This document shows, piece by piece, positions 30,678 through 43,579 of a stretch of DNA of 64,000 nucleotides; the first letter of the stretch is position 1, and every line of letters begins with the position of its first letter. The notes below the pieces were generated by a model that ran no database searches, was not told where the DNA came from, and worked only from the letters and a program-made list of their open reading frames with translations. A program made the translations under genes and the position numbers. The stretch comes from Bacteriovoracaceae bacterium. GTDB taxonomy: Bacteria > Bdellovibrionota > Bacteriovoracia > Bacteriovoracales > Bacteriovoracaceae. Location of the stretch: assembly GCA_017858255.1 (NCBI GenBank), contig JAFMBV010000001.1:62001-126000 (forward strand). The letters run 5' to 3'.

Positions 30678-32543
30678 ATGTTCTACGTGGAACAGTTTCA
30701 AAATAAATTCGATGTTTTAATTATGGGTGGTGGTCATGCTGGACTCGAGGCTGCTTGGTCTGCATATCAGTTTGGTCTTCGCGTTGGTATTGTGTCGCTC
30801 CCTGGTGTTGGTCTTGGTTCGGCACCATGTAATCCGGCAGTTGGTGGCGTAGGCAAGGGCCAGGTTGTAAGAGAAATAGATGCTCTTGGTGGAGTAATGG
30901 GGATTCTTGCTGACAAGGCTGGAATTCAATATAGAGTTCTAAATGAAAGCAAGGGTTATGCAGTTCAGTCGACTCGTATCCAAATCGATAAAGAAAAATA
31001 TAGTAAATACGCCGAAGATCTAATCTCCGAAACCGAAATCATCGTTGTTCGAGATAGGATTAACAAAGTTCTTCCAAAGAGTGGTGAATACTTCACGCTG
31101 GAAGGCGATGCTGGTTCTTATCGCTCAAAAAAACTAATTGTTACTACGGGTACATTCTTGGCAGGCATGCTTCATACTGGTGCCGAGATTTCAACCGGTG
31201 GTAGGGTAGGAAAACCATCTTCAAATAGCATTGAAGACCTGTTTAGCAAGGTAAAAACTCTCAAAAAACGCTTTAAGACTGGAACGCCTCCAAGAATTAA
31301 GAGGTCCTCAATCGATTTTAGTAAAATGGAACCTCAGCCAAGTGATTATGGAGCGGTAAACTTTCACTGGGCCAATGATAGCTACTACAGAAAGCAACCC
31401 CAGGTTGATTGTTACCTTACAAGAACCAATGACAAAGCACTTGAAATAATCAGAGAAAACAAAGAGAAGAGCCCAATATTTAATGGTCAAATTAAAGGTA
31501 TCGGGCCGAGGTACTGTCCCAGCATCGAGGACAAGGCTTTTCGCTACCTAGATAGGAATGTTCATCATGTATTTGTAGAGCCTGAGGGCCTAGATATTGA
31601 TACTTTTTATCCGAATGGTATATCGACATCACTACCAAAGGAAGTACAGCTAGAGTTCTTGAGGAAGATACCTGGATTGGAAGCAGCGGAAATTGCCGTT
31701 TACGGGTATGCTGTTGAGTACGATGTGGTAAACACACTTGATCTCAAGAGAACAATGGAACATAAGGATGTAGAAGGGCTATATTTTGCCGGCCAGGTGT
31801 GTGGTACTTCCGGTTATGAGGAAGCCGCTGGACAAGGGCTTATGGCGGGTTTAAACGCTTCTTTAGCGACGCTGGGTAAAGACCCAATCATACTAAATAG
31901 AAATGAAAGCTATATTGGTGTTATGCTTGAAGATTTAGTTACCTATGAAAGAGATGAGCCTTATAGGCTATTTACCGCAAGGTCTGAGAATAGGTTATTT
32001 ATTCGTGAAGATAATTCTACCTTTAGAATGGCAAAGTATCGAAAAAGTCTAGGACTGCATCAGTCTATAGACAAATACAATGAAGACTTCTTGGTAAAGT
32101 TCAGTATTTTAGAGAGGGCGTGCGATGAAATCAGTTACATGCCAACTAAAGAGAACGTGGAGTTGTTCAGCAGTAATTCCTGGGGTGGTCTGAAGGAAAA
32201 GATCACATTGTCTGAAGTTCTTCAGAGAAGTAATGTGGATCCAGTTTCGGCACTCAAGAAGGTTTTAAATATATCAGGCCTAAGTTTTGATTCAAGAATT
32301 GTTAGGGCCGTTGCGGTTTCTATAAAATACCGTGGATATATTGTTAGAGAAGAGATTGAGAATAGAAACCTTAGAAAACTCGAAGACAAGAAATTGGATT
32401 GGCGCAACCTTCTAACTAGAAAAAACCTAAGTTTTGAATGCAAGCAAAGGATTGAAAAAATAAAACCTGAAACTTTTGGGCAATTAAAAAGAATAGAAGG
32501 CATAAGGCCTGCAACTCTTGCCTTCATCGCTTCAGGTCTATAA
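30678..32543 (+). CDS. mnmG: tRNA uridine-5-carboxymethylaminomethyl modification enzyme MnmG
   Basis: This FAD-dependent partner of MnmE has the dinucleotide-binding MGGGHAGLEAA near residue 15, the family block CNPAVGGVGKGQ, and GQVCGTSGYEEAAGQGL. Length (621) and C-terminal helical domain (ending near RPATLAFIA) are normal. The initiator codon is embedded in a parS-like sequence, so its first residues (MFYVEQF) are constrained by that site. rsmG begins immediately at the next base. Confidence 0.96.
   Translation: MFYVEQFQNKFDVLIMGGGHAGLEAAWSAYQFGLRVGIVSLPGVGLGSAPCNPAVGGVGKGQVVREIDALGGVMGILADKAGIQYRVLNESKGYAVQSTRIQIDKEKYSKYAEDLISETEIIVVRDRINKVLPKSGEYFTLEGDAGSYRSKKLIVTTGTFLAGMLHTGAEISTGGRVGKPSSNSIEDLFSKVKTLKKRFKTGTPPRIKRSSIDFSKMEPQPSDYGAVNFHWANDSYYRKQPQVDCYLTRTNDKALEIIRENKEKSPIFNGQIKGIGPRYCPSIEDKAFRYLDRNVHHVFVEPEGLDIDTFYPNGISTSLPKEVQLEFLRKIPGLEAAEIAVYGYAVEYDVVNTLDLKRTMEHKDVEGLYFAGQVCGTSGYEEAAGQGLMAGLNASLATLGKDPIILNRNESYIGVMLEDLVTYERDEPYRLFTARSENRLFIREDNSTFRMAKYRKSLGLHQSIDKYNEDFLVKFSILERACDEISYMPTKENVELFSSNSWGGLKEKITLSEVLQRSNVDPVSALKKVLNISGLSFDSRIVRAVAVSIKYRGYIVREEIENRNLRKLEDKKLDWRNLLTRKNLSFECKQRIEKIKPETFGQLKRIEGIRPATLAFIASGL
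30679..30694. promoter_or_regulatory. parS-like centromere site overlapping the mnmG start
   Basis: TGTTCTACGTGGAACA differs at one or two arm positions from the perfect palindrome found at 33119 and from the bacterial parS consensus TGTTNCACGTGAAACA. It overlaps the mnmG start codon (30678-30680). ParB is encoded 3.4 kb downstream. Confidence 0.82.
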
Positions 32544-33170
32544 ATGAGAGATTTTTCCGATAAACTCCTCGATCTACTTAATAATAAATACGGTTCATTA
32601 AATTTAACAAGAATTAATGAAGCCGAGGAATTCTTCCAGAAACAGGTTCTGGACTCTATGTTACCCTGTGATTTGTTCGAGTCTTATTCAGCAAATATTG
32701 AAAAGGGTCTTCATCTCGATATTGGCTTTGGTGGTGGCTTTCCACTTTTACCTCTGGCCAATAGGTTTGCTGAAACTAAATTTTTAGGATTTGAGGCCAG
32801 AAGAAAAAAAGCCGATGCGGTAAGAGATATCGCTGAAGATCTAGCTCTCGTTAATATTAAAACCTTTCACCATAGAATTGAAGACATCTTGATTGATAGG
32901 CCTTGTAGTATTTCATTCAAGGCAGTAGGTAAGATATCAGATTATCTAAAAAAAATTAATTCCAACCATAAGGTCACCGTTTACTTCTATAAAGGTCCAA
33001 ATGTTAAAGAGTTGGAATCGGTGCCGGAAAAGATAGAAAGTTTTAGAAAAATTTTAGATGAGGAGTACGAACTCCCAGGCACTAACGGAAGGTCTTTCAT
33101 TGCATATGAGGGGCGATCTGTTCCACGTGGAACAAAGAAAGCGCTTGTCAAACTATCCGAACTTATTTAA
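32544..33170 (+). CDS. rsmG: 16S rRNA (guanine-527-N7) methyltransferase RsmG
   Basis: This SAM-dependent methyltransferase acts on 16S rRNA. Family features are NLTRI near residue 19, the SAM-binding HLDIGFGGGFPLLPLA, and GFEARRKKADAV where most homologues have a Ser/Asp-containing motif. The 208-residue length is usual. Codons near the 3' end (SVPRGT) overlap a perfect parS-like palindrome. It starts directly after mnmG. Confidence 0.92.
   Translation: MRDFSDKLLDLLNNKYGSLNLTRINEAEEFFQKQVLDSMLPCDLFESYSANIEKGLHLDIGFGGGFPLLPLANRFAETKFLGFEARRKKADAVRDIAEDLALVNIKTFHHRIEDILIDRPCSISFKAVGKISDYLKKINSNHKVTVYFYKGPNVKELESVPEKIESFRKILDEEYELPGTNGRSFIAYEGRSVPRGTKKALVKLSELI
33119..33134. promoter_or_regulatory. 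parS-like centromere site in the 3' end of rsmG
   Basis: TGTTCCACGTGGAACA is a perfect 16-bp palindrome matching the parS core. It is 90 bases ahead of parA, a common location for parS. Confidence 0.92.
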
Positions 33171-33207
33171 AAATTCCACAGCGGCAACAATATAACGGAG
33201 CACCTAA

Positions 33208-34053
33208 ATGACTAAAATTATTGCTTTAGCCAATCAAAAGGGCGGGGTTGGTAAGACAACAACGGCCATTAATCTTGCGGCGTGTCTAGCAGTGGCTGAG
33301 AAAAAAACTCTACTAATAGACCTAGATCCTCAAGGGAATGCCAGTGTTGGTGCTGGTTTAAACAAAGAGGACTTTGCAGATAGTAATATCTATCATGCAA
33401 TAATCGGAAAAAAGTCTATAAAGGACTGCATCTATCCTACTGAGCTCCCACATTTTGATGTGTGCCCAGCAGATCAAAATCTAATTGGCGCAGAGATTGA
33501 GTTAGTTAGCGAGTTTGCTCGTGAACATAAGCTAAAAGCTGCAATTGAACCTATTATAAAGGAATACGACTATATTTTGGTAGATTGCTTACCAAGTCTG
33601 AATGTATTGGCCGTAAACGCACTTACAGCATGTACGGGTGTAATAGTTCCATTACAAACTGAATATTATGCAATGGAAGGCTTGGCCCAGCTTTTAAATA
33701 CCATAAGGCTTGTTAGGTCTTCACTTAATCCGACATTGGCTTTAGAGGGCATTCTCTTAACGATGTTTGATTCTAGAACTTCTTTGCATAAGCAAGTGTC
33801 TGCAGAAGTGAAAACGCACTTTGGTGATAAGGTTTTTGAAACAATCATTCCAAGAAACGTAAAAATATCGGAATGCCCATCCTTTGGTAAACCAATAATT
33901 CTTTATGATATCGAATCTAAGGGAAGCAAGGCTTACCTTTCATTAGCGAAGGAAATGATTTTAAGGGAGAGAATGGAAACTCCAGAAAATCAGCCAGAGT
34001 TAAATTTTACGATTCCAGAAATACCAAAAGACCACAGAGATCAATTACAGTAA
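33208..34053 (+). CDS. parA: Chromosome partitioning ATPase ParA
   Basis: This deviant Walker ATPase binds nucleoid DNA and moves ParB-parS complexes. The Walker A box KGGVGKTTTAINLA is at residues ~11-24; LLIDLDPQGNAS and DYILVDCLPSLN are the Walker A' and B regions. The length of 281 residues, without an N-terminal HTH, is the chromosomal (Soj) type. CGGAG lies ahead of the ATG. parB follows after 13 bases. Confidence 0.96.
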   Translation: MTKIIALANQKGGVGKTTTAINLAACLAVAEKKTLLIDLDPQGNASVGAGLNKEDFADSNIYHAIIGKKSIKDCIYPTELPHFDVCPADQNLIGAEIELVSEFAREHKLKAAIEPIIKEYDYILVDCLPSLNVLAVNALTACTGVIVPLQTEYYAMEGLAQLLNTIRLVRSSLNPTLALEGILLTMFDSRTSLHKQVSAEVKTHFGDKVFETIIPRNVKISECPSFGKPIILYDIESKGSKAYLSLAKEMILRERMETPENQPELNFTIPEIPKDHRDQLQ

Positions 34054-34066
34054 TCAGGATTAGAAA

Positions 34067-34966
34067 ATGGCGAAGAAAGTAGCATTAGGAAAAGGTATAG
34101 CATCATTAATTCAGGACACTCCTAACGAGATACTTAAGGCATCTTTGAAGGACCTGGGTGGAACAAAGGCCAGTGAAGAGAGTCTTGGAGAAAACCCGGC
34201 GTTAGTTGCTATTAGTGAAATTAAGGCAAACCCAAATCAACCAAGAAAAATATTCAAAGAAAAAGAATTAAAAGAGCTTTCGGATTCAATAAAAGAAAAT
34301 GGAGTAATTCAGCCCTTGGTTGTTCTTAAAGCAGAGAAGGGTTTTGAGTTAATCGCAGGTGAGAGAAGGTTGAGAGCTGCGAAAATGGCAGGTCTTGATA
34401 GGGTTCCCGTTGTAATTAAAAAAGTTACCGATAGAGAGAGAATGGTTATCTCTATCATTGAAAATGTTCAAAGAAGCGATTTAAACTGCGTAGAAGAAGC
34501 CTTGGCATATTACCAATTAATGAATGAGTTTGAGCTAACTCAAGAAGAGGTTGGTAAAAGATTAGGAAAAGAAAGATCAACCATTGCTAACTTTATAAGA
34601 ATCTTAAAGCTGCCCAGAGATGTGATCGAATTATTGCAAAAAGAATTCTTAAGTTTTGGCCATGCAAAGGTTTTAGCGGCAGAGAAAGAGCGTGAGCGTT
34701 GTATAAGGCTGGCGAACCAAGCGGTTACTGAAAACATGTCAGTAAGAGAGCTTGAAAAACTACTTAAGAAGAGAGAGTTGGGACTCAAAAAGCCTCAAGA
34801 GAAATATTTTGATGCAAAGTTGGACCAATTTAAGCAAAAGCTAGAGCAGAAGACTGGATATCACTTCGATTTAAAGTCAAAAAAAGCAGGTAAGGGTGAA
34901 TTTGTGATAAAATTCACAAATGAAGCGGAATTCAACGATATATATGAATATCTGTTAAAACGTTAA
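34067..34966 (+). CDS. parB: Chromosome partitioning protein ParB
   Basis: This is a CTP-dependent parS-binding clamp. The N-terminal CTPase domain includes NPNQPRKIF, GERRLRAAKMAG and ENVQRSDLN. The central HTH region is LTQEEVGKRLGKERSTIANF, and a C-terminal dimerisation segment ends the protein. Length (299) fits chromosomal ParB/Spo0J. A 16-bp palindrome begins at the base after its stop codon. Confidence 0.96.
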   Translation: MAKKVALGKGIASLIQDTPNEILKASLKDLGGTKASEESLGENPALVAISEIKANPNQPRKIFKEKELKELSDSIKENGVIQPLVVLKAEKGFELIAGERRLRAAKMAGLDRVPVVIKKVTDRERMVISIIENVQRSDLNCVEEALAYYQLMNEFELTQEEVGKRLGKERSTIANFIRILKLPRDVIELLQKEFLSFGHAKVLAAEKERERCIRLANQAVTENMSVRELEKLLKKRELGLKKPQEKYFDAKLDQFKQKLEQKTGYHFDLKSKKAGKGEFVIKFTNEAEFNDIYEYLLKR

Positions 34967-34982
34967 TGGTCCTATAGGACCA
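34967..34982. repeat. Third exact copy of the 16-bp palindrome TGGTCCTATAGGACCA
   Basis: The palindrome begins directly after the parB TAA (34964-34966). It is identical to the two perfect copies in mnmE. There is no T-run after it, so it is not a standard terminator. Confidence 0.93.
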
Positions 34983-35005
34983 CTAAGTGAATCAAGGATT
35001 GTGCA

Positions 35006-35341
35006 GTGAGGCATAAGGGTGAAATATCGGCCATCATCGAAGAAGGTTGTAAATTTGAGGGTAACTTAAGTTTTAACGGAGTTGCCAGAATTGCCGGTAT
35101 CGTAAACGGTTCTGTGTTCTCAAACGACACAGTAATTGTGTCTGAGGGTGCTGTCGTTAATGCAGATATAAATGCCAATGTTATTTTAATATCTGGAACA
35201 GTGAAAGGTAACATTAAAGCGAGTAGCAGGGTTGAGATTATAAAGCCTGCCAGATTTGAAGGAACTATTACCACACCGAGTCTAATCGTAGAGGAAGGGG
35301 TGATTTTTCACGGAACAACAAAAATGCGTGAAAAAAGGTAA
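35006..35341 (+). CDS. Bactofilin
   Basis: This 111-residue cytoskeletal beta-helix protein has repeating segments such as CKFEGNLSFNGVARIAGIVNG, SVFSNDTVIVSEGAVVNADI and ISGTVKGNIKASSRVEI, the bactofilin (formerly DUF583) pattern. GTG 35006 is chosen because AAGGA lies 7 bases ahead. It sits 39 bases after parB; in Myxococcus, bactofilins are encoded beside parAB and scaffold the segregation machinery, so a similar role is likely. Confidence 0.9.
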   Translation: MRHKGEISAIIEEGCKFEGNLSFNGVARIAGIVNGSVFSNDTVIVSEGAVVNADINANVILISGTVKGNIKASSRVEIIKPARFEGTITTPSLIVEEGVIFHGTTKMREKR

Positions 35342-35406
35342 TAGAAAAAAACTACCCATCTAAGGTTCTAAGCCTTAATTAAAGCCTATTAAGAACATAT
35401 TACACT

Positions 35407-35435
35407 TTGACAAACTTGCCAGAGATGAATACATA
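35407..35435 (+). promoter_or_regulatory. Candidate promoter of the F1 ATP synthase operon
   Basis: A consensus TTGACA (35407-35412) is followed after 17 bases by TACATA (35430-35435), a weak -10; TATAAG lies a few bases further on. About 75 bases separate it from the first gene, and that leader contains a short inverted repeat AGCCC/GGGCT (35471-35475, 35486-35490). Confidence 0.45.
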
Positions 35436-35509
35436 TAAGGTTCAATTTTGAGCATCGTTTTATCTGGTAAAGCCCATTGGAAAAAGGGCTCTCAGGGGAT
35501 TTAAATCTT

Positions 35510-35953
35510 ATGGATAAATTTATTGGTATTTTCCAAAAACTAGGTGTCGATCAATCCATTTTTTATCAGTTCGCCATCTTCGTTGTTATTTTCTTTCTTT
35601 TAAAAACAATGTTCTTCAGCAAGCTTTTGTTTGTTCTTCAGATTAGAGAATCTAAAACTACAAAGTTAGATGAAGAGGCAGGCGCCAAGTTTAAAGAGGC
35701 AGAAAAGCTTTCAGAAAAGTTTGATATAGAAATACAGGCTGCAAGTGAGGAAGCTCACTTAAAGATGTCTGAGTTTAAAAATAATTCAGTTAAAGAAATT
35801 ACTGCAAATCAAAAGAAGCAGGAATCCCAAGTACTTGCTCAATATGAAGAAAAGAAAAAGAGCGTTATGGCCGAAGTTGAGGCAAATAGATCTGCTGTAT
35901 TGGAAAGTGCGGGCACCTTATCTGAAAGCCTAATAAACAAATTGGTAAATTAA
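35510..35953 (+). CDS. ATP synthase subunit b' (first b-type subunit)
   Basis: The product is a stator stalk subunit: one N-terminal membrane helix (about FAIFVVIFFLLKTMFF) followed by a long charged coiled coil rich in Glu, Lys and Ala. ATG 35510 (147 residues) is preferred to an in-frame TTG at 35477, because the membrane helix then starts near the N-terminus and GGGGA lies upstream. A second b-type gene follows directly, so the stator stalk is probably a b/b' heterodimer. Confidence 0.85.
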   Translation: MDKFIGIFQKLGVDQSIFYQFAIFVVIFFLLKTMFFSKLLFVLQIRESKTTKLDEEAGAKFKEAEKLSEKFDIEIQAASEEAHLKMSEFKNNSVKEITANQKKQESQVLAQYEEKKKSVMAEVEANRSAVLESAGTLSESLINKLVN

Positions 35954-35968
35954 TTTAGGACCATCAAG

Positions 35969-36502
35969 ATGAAAACTTTTGTAACTTTATTGACTTTGTT
36001 TGTAGCTGACATGGCTTTGGCTGCGGGTGGCGCAGCTCACGGAAGTGTGACTGATCTCGTATATCCAGCAGTTAACTTTTTTGCCTTGTTTTTCTTTCTA
36101 ATCTTTATGCTTAAGAAGCCTCTGAGAGAAATGTTTGATAAGAAAGCAGATGATGTAACAAACCTCTATGAGTTTGCAGACAAAAGAGACAAAGAAGCAA
36201 AGATAAAGCTAGAAATGTTTCAAAAGAAAATGAATAACCTAGAGTCTGAAAAAAACAAAATCGAAAAGAATGCAGAAAAAGAAGCGAAGGAATTCGTAAC
36301 AAGAGCGCAACAAGAATCTGAAGAATACCTAAAAAGGTTAGATCGAGATTCCGAGAGTAAAATTAACCATGAGAGAACTTCTTTAGAAAACCAACTAAAA
36401 GAAGACCTAGTCTCTGAGGTAATTGAGAAAGCTAAGAATAAAATTAGTAATGATAAAGAACTTAATAAAAAAGCGACAAGTAAACTAATTTCCGAGATTT
36501 AG
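35969..36502 (+). CDS. atpF: ATP synthase subunit b
   Basis: The 177-residue product has a signal-peptide-like start (MKTFVTLLTLFVADMALA, then AGG), one membrane helix (about residues 33-50, PAVNFFALFFFLIFML) and a long charged coiled coil (~60-170). It pairs with the b' gene before it and contacts subunit delta, encoded next. The N-terminal leader parallels those of AtpE and AtpB in this window. Confidence 0.9.
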   Translation: MKTFVTLLTLFVADMALAAGGAAHGSVTDLVYPAVNFFALFFFLIFMLKKPLREMFDKKADDVTNLYEFADKRDKEAKIKLEMFQKKMNNLESEKNKIEKNAEKEAKEFVTRAQQESEEYLKRLDRDSESKINHERTSLENQLKEDLVSEVIEKAKNKISNDKELNKKATSKLISEI

Positions 36503-36509
36503 GTATTTT

Positions 36510-38575
<2,066 letters not shown>

Positions 38576-38588
38576 TTAGGTAGCTGAA

Positions 38589-40881
<2,293 letters not shown>

Positions 40882-40892
40882 GGGTATAGATA

Positions 40893-41306
40893 ATGAATTA
40901 CTTTACTGTTGACCTTTTAACTCCAGAAAAAGTTGTGGCCAGGGGAATACCCGCGGAATCTTTATTGATTCCAACGGTACGTGGCCAAATTAATATACTT
41001 CCGCACCACACTCATTTGATAAATCGATTGAGTACGGGGGTACTTTCTATTTTTGGTGGAGCAGATGACCCTGATAGGCACTTTTCAGTTACCTACGGAA
41101 TTTGTAAGGTACTTGAAGATAAGATCATTATTATGTCACATACTTCTGAAGAGCAAAGCGAAATAAGCTTAGAGCGTGCAGAGCAAGCATTAGAAAATGC
41201 TGAAAAGCACTTGAGTAGTGGCGAAGCGTTGAGTGATCAAGAAATTCAAAAGTTTCAGCTCAAGGTCGAGAGAGCTAAGTTAAGAATTCAGCTTTCAAAG
41301 CAATAA
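40893..41306 (+). CDS. atpC: ATP synthase subunit epsilon
   Basis: The 137-residue product has an N-terminal beta sandwich (LTPEKVVARGIPAESLLIPT, GQINILPHHTHLI) and a C-terminal helical hairpin (about residues 90-137), the part that inhibits ATP hydrolysis in bacteria. It is the last gene of the operon, 30 bases before a terminator. Confidence 0.95.
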   Translation: MNYFTVDLLTPEKVVARGIPAESLLIPTVRGQINILPHHTHLINRLSTGVLSIFGGADDPDRHFSVTYGICKVLEDKIIIMSHTSEEQSEISLERAEQALENAEKHLSSGEALSDQEIQKFQLKVERAKLRIQLSKQ

Positions 41307-41335
41307 AAAATTCTGATTAGTCATGACTATCCATT

Positions 41336-41364
41336 GCCTCTTCTTTAAGAAGGGGCTTTTTTTT
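41336..41364 (+). terminator. Rho-independent terminator of the atp operon
   Basis: An 8-bp stem GCCTCTTC/GAAGGGGC with one G-T pair (41336-41343, 41349-41356) and a 5-base loop is followed by eight T. It lies 29 bases past atpC. Confidence 0.9.
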
Positions 41365-41464
41365 GTAAACATTGTTGGCCTTGTGTAATGGATACTTAAA
41401 ATGTGAGTGAAAAAAACTCCATTAGGTGGAAAAAACTCAATCCTCTGAGACAATGTACATAAGT

Positions 41465-43579
41465 ATGAAAAGAATTTTTGGAATGTCTGCCATGTATATA
41501 ATCTATCTTCTTGTCTTAGGGCAAGGATGTAGCGCACTTAAAAGTGTGGACCATATCATCGCGGTACCTATACCCACTTTTAAATCATTAACGAAAGTTA
41601 CAAGCCCTACTCTAAGACCTATTTCTTTCACTGTGGCCCCAAAATTAAAAACAATTGATGCTCCAGAAATACTAACTAAAAGTAGCAGAAAAATAGTTAT
41701 AAATAAGAGGGCTTCTCTTTCCCTTACAGAGATCCAAAAACCAAAAATAAAAGTCATCAATAAGAAATATGAAATAACAGATAATGAAAGTTATGAATTA
41801 AAAAAACTGGATATCATTAGTCCTACTCCTAGAGAATTATTGAATAATGTTAATAAAGATAATAAAGAATTATCCCTAGATGAGGGTATTGATCATTTCG
41901 GTTTTGAAGTTGAAACCCAGGTGAATATTGTTCAGTGGAGCCCATCTTTAGAGGGAATCATTGCTGAAAAATTAGCTCTACTTGCAAAGGGCGAAACACA
42001 GGCGAATCAACAGGTAACTGGGTTTGATACAGTTACAAGTCATCAATCAGCATTGGAGACTAAAGCGGAAGCCTACGATCCAGCTGATCCAAAAATGTTA
42101 ACCATGTTCAATAGAAATGAATTGGATTTAAACCTTATAAAGAAAGAAGAGAAATCAGTCGAAACTAACAAAGAAGATGAATTAGTTTTCATTGACTACT
42201 CAAATGAAGAAAATAATCTAGAGAAAGGAATAGCAGCAGTGGCCGCAACACCAATCTCTCAATCGGTAAAGCGGGTTATAGAAAGGGAAATGGCGCCTGC
42301 TGATAAATCAGTGGTTCAAAACCTATTGGCTGTAAGTAGTTTTAATAGAAATGAGAGAGCACAAAAACCTAAGTTAGATACAGATACGCATGCAGAGTCG
42401 GATAGCAAAAAGAATAATTCAAAAAGTGAAGTCACTCTTCATACAGTTGAGGCCAATTTAAACGAAGGCCTTAGTGAGACAGTCCATAATTTTAACTTTA
42501 TACCTAGTTACGACACTAATGAAGTAGTTGAAGATTTTAATGAAGGCTCTTTGAGTTTTGACTACTCATTAAAAAATAACACCGGAATTCTTAGGGGAGT
42601 AATAGTTAAGAATCATTTTATAAGAACAACTTTTGAAATCGCTTTAGGTGGAGAATATTCAAAGTTTGAAATCCCCATGGTTAGTCAAGACTCTATTCAA
42701 GCGTACTTAGATGAAAATAAATTAGAAGGTTATGGAGGCTTTTATTTGGCCGACCTCGGTGAATATCTAGAAGACATAGAACTTGAGAAATTTTCAAATG
42801 AAAAGAAAACCGTATATGAACACAGACTTTTGCTGGATGAGAACTTCAAGAAAGTAGCAGATGGGCAAGGCTTTCGTTATGTACTCTTTATAGGTGTGGA
42901 GCCAGGAAATATTAACGTCCGCTACCTCGGTATAAATGGTCAACAAACGTCAAAGATTACATTTGTAGCGCCAGAGGAGCTGACTTATGACTTTAGTCAA
43001 TTGGAGCGACCGATTGATTATAAAGTACAAACCAAACTACAAAATACACTTGGAAAGACACCAACCATACTGGACATGGATCCTCAGAATATCATTAACT
43101 TTATAAGTGACAATAAATCTAAGAAGGTAGCACCTGGAGAATACTTATTTTCAACTCCATGGAAGATAAAAGGCGCTAGATCTTACTTCGAGTTGGCCTA
43201 CATGGAAGATTCTATATTTGTAGGGATTGACGGTGATAAAAACCTAGAACTACCAAGTACAGACTTTATTGGAGAAGTGTTACGCTCTTTTAATATGGAT
43301 GGACTAAACCAGGAATGCTTGGTCCAGATAAATTTAGAAGAACCAATAAAAGAGATAAAGATATTGGGCGAAAGCTTTCGCGGCCCATCCGTTTTTGACC
43401 ATGCGTACTTAGACAAAGACGGAGTGTTTTCCGCAGAATTATCACCCATGACTGAAAAGTTATTCTTGTTAGGTAGTGAAGAAGGTATTTTTAATTTAAA
43501 AATAGAATATGAATCAGGACTTACTGATTACCTAAGAACTTACTGCTCGCCTTCTACTTATCTCTTAGAGCAACTTTGA
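41465..43579 (+). CDS. Large exported protein of unknown function
   Basis: I do not recognise this protein. From ATG 41465 it has 704 residues with a hydrophobic leader ending at a Cys (YLLVLGQGC, Cys22); it is lipobox-like but -3 is Gly, so lipidation is uncertain. Residues ~30-370 are low-complexity, Lys/Glu/Asn-rich and probably disordered. Residues ~370-704 look folded, with alternating beta-type segments (FDYSLKNNTGILRGVIV, GFYLADLGEYLEDIELE, YVLFIGVEPGNINVRYLG) reminiscent of surface or regulatory beta-sandwich repeats. A longer frame from ATG 41426 exists but would hide the leader. Its 3' end overlaps the convergent transglycosylase gene by 22 bases. Confidence 0.8.
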   Translation: MKRIFGMSAMYIIYLLVLGQGCSALKSVDHIIAVPIPTFKSLTKVTSPTLRPISFTVAPKLKTIDAPEILTKSSRKIVINKRASLSLTEIQKPKIKVINKKYEITDNESYELKKLDIISPTPRELLNNVNKDNKELSLDEGIDHFGFEVETQVNIVQWSPSLEGIIAEKLALLAKGETQANQQVTGFDTVTSHQSALETKAEAYDPADPKMLTMFNRNELDLNLIKKEEKSVETNKEDELVFIDYSNEENNLEKGIAAVAATPISQSVKRVIEREMAPADKSVVQNLLAVSSFNRNERAQKPKLDTDTHAESDSKKNNSKSEVTLHTVEANLNEGLSETVHNFNFIPSYDTNEVVEDFNEGSLSFDYSLKNNTGILRGVIVKNHFIRTTFEIALGGEYSKFEIPMVSQDSIQAYLDENKLEGYGGFYLADLGEYLEDIELEKFSNEKKTVYEHRLLLDENFKKVADGQGFRYVLFIGVEPGNINVRYLGINGQQTSKITFVAPEELTYDFSQLERPIDYKVQTKLQNTLGKTPTILDMDPQNIINFISDNKSKKVAPGEYLFSTPWKIKGARSYFELAYMEDSIFVGIDGDKNLELPSTDFIGEVLRSFNMDGLNQECLVQINLEEPIKEIKILGESFRGPSVFDHAYLDKDGVFSAELSPMTEKLFLLGSEEGIFNLKIEYESGLTDYLRTYCSPSTYLLEQL

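Noticed and set aside
34967-34982. Palindrome after parB as a rho-independent terminator
   Set aside because: The stem is short with a TATA loop, no T-run follows, and the same sequence occurs within a coding gene.
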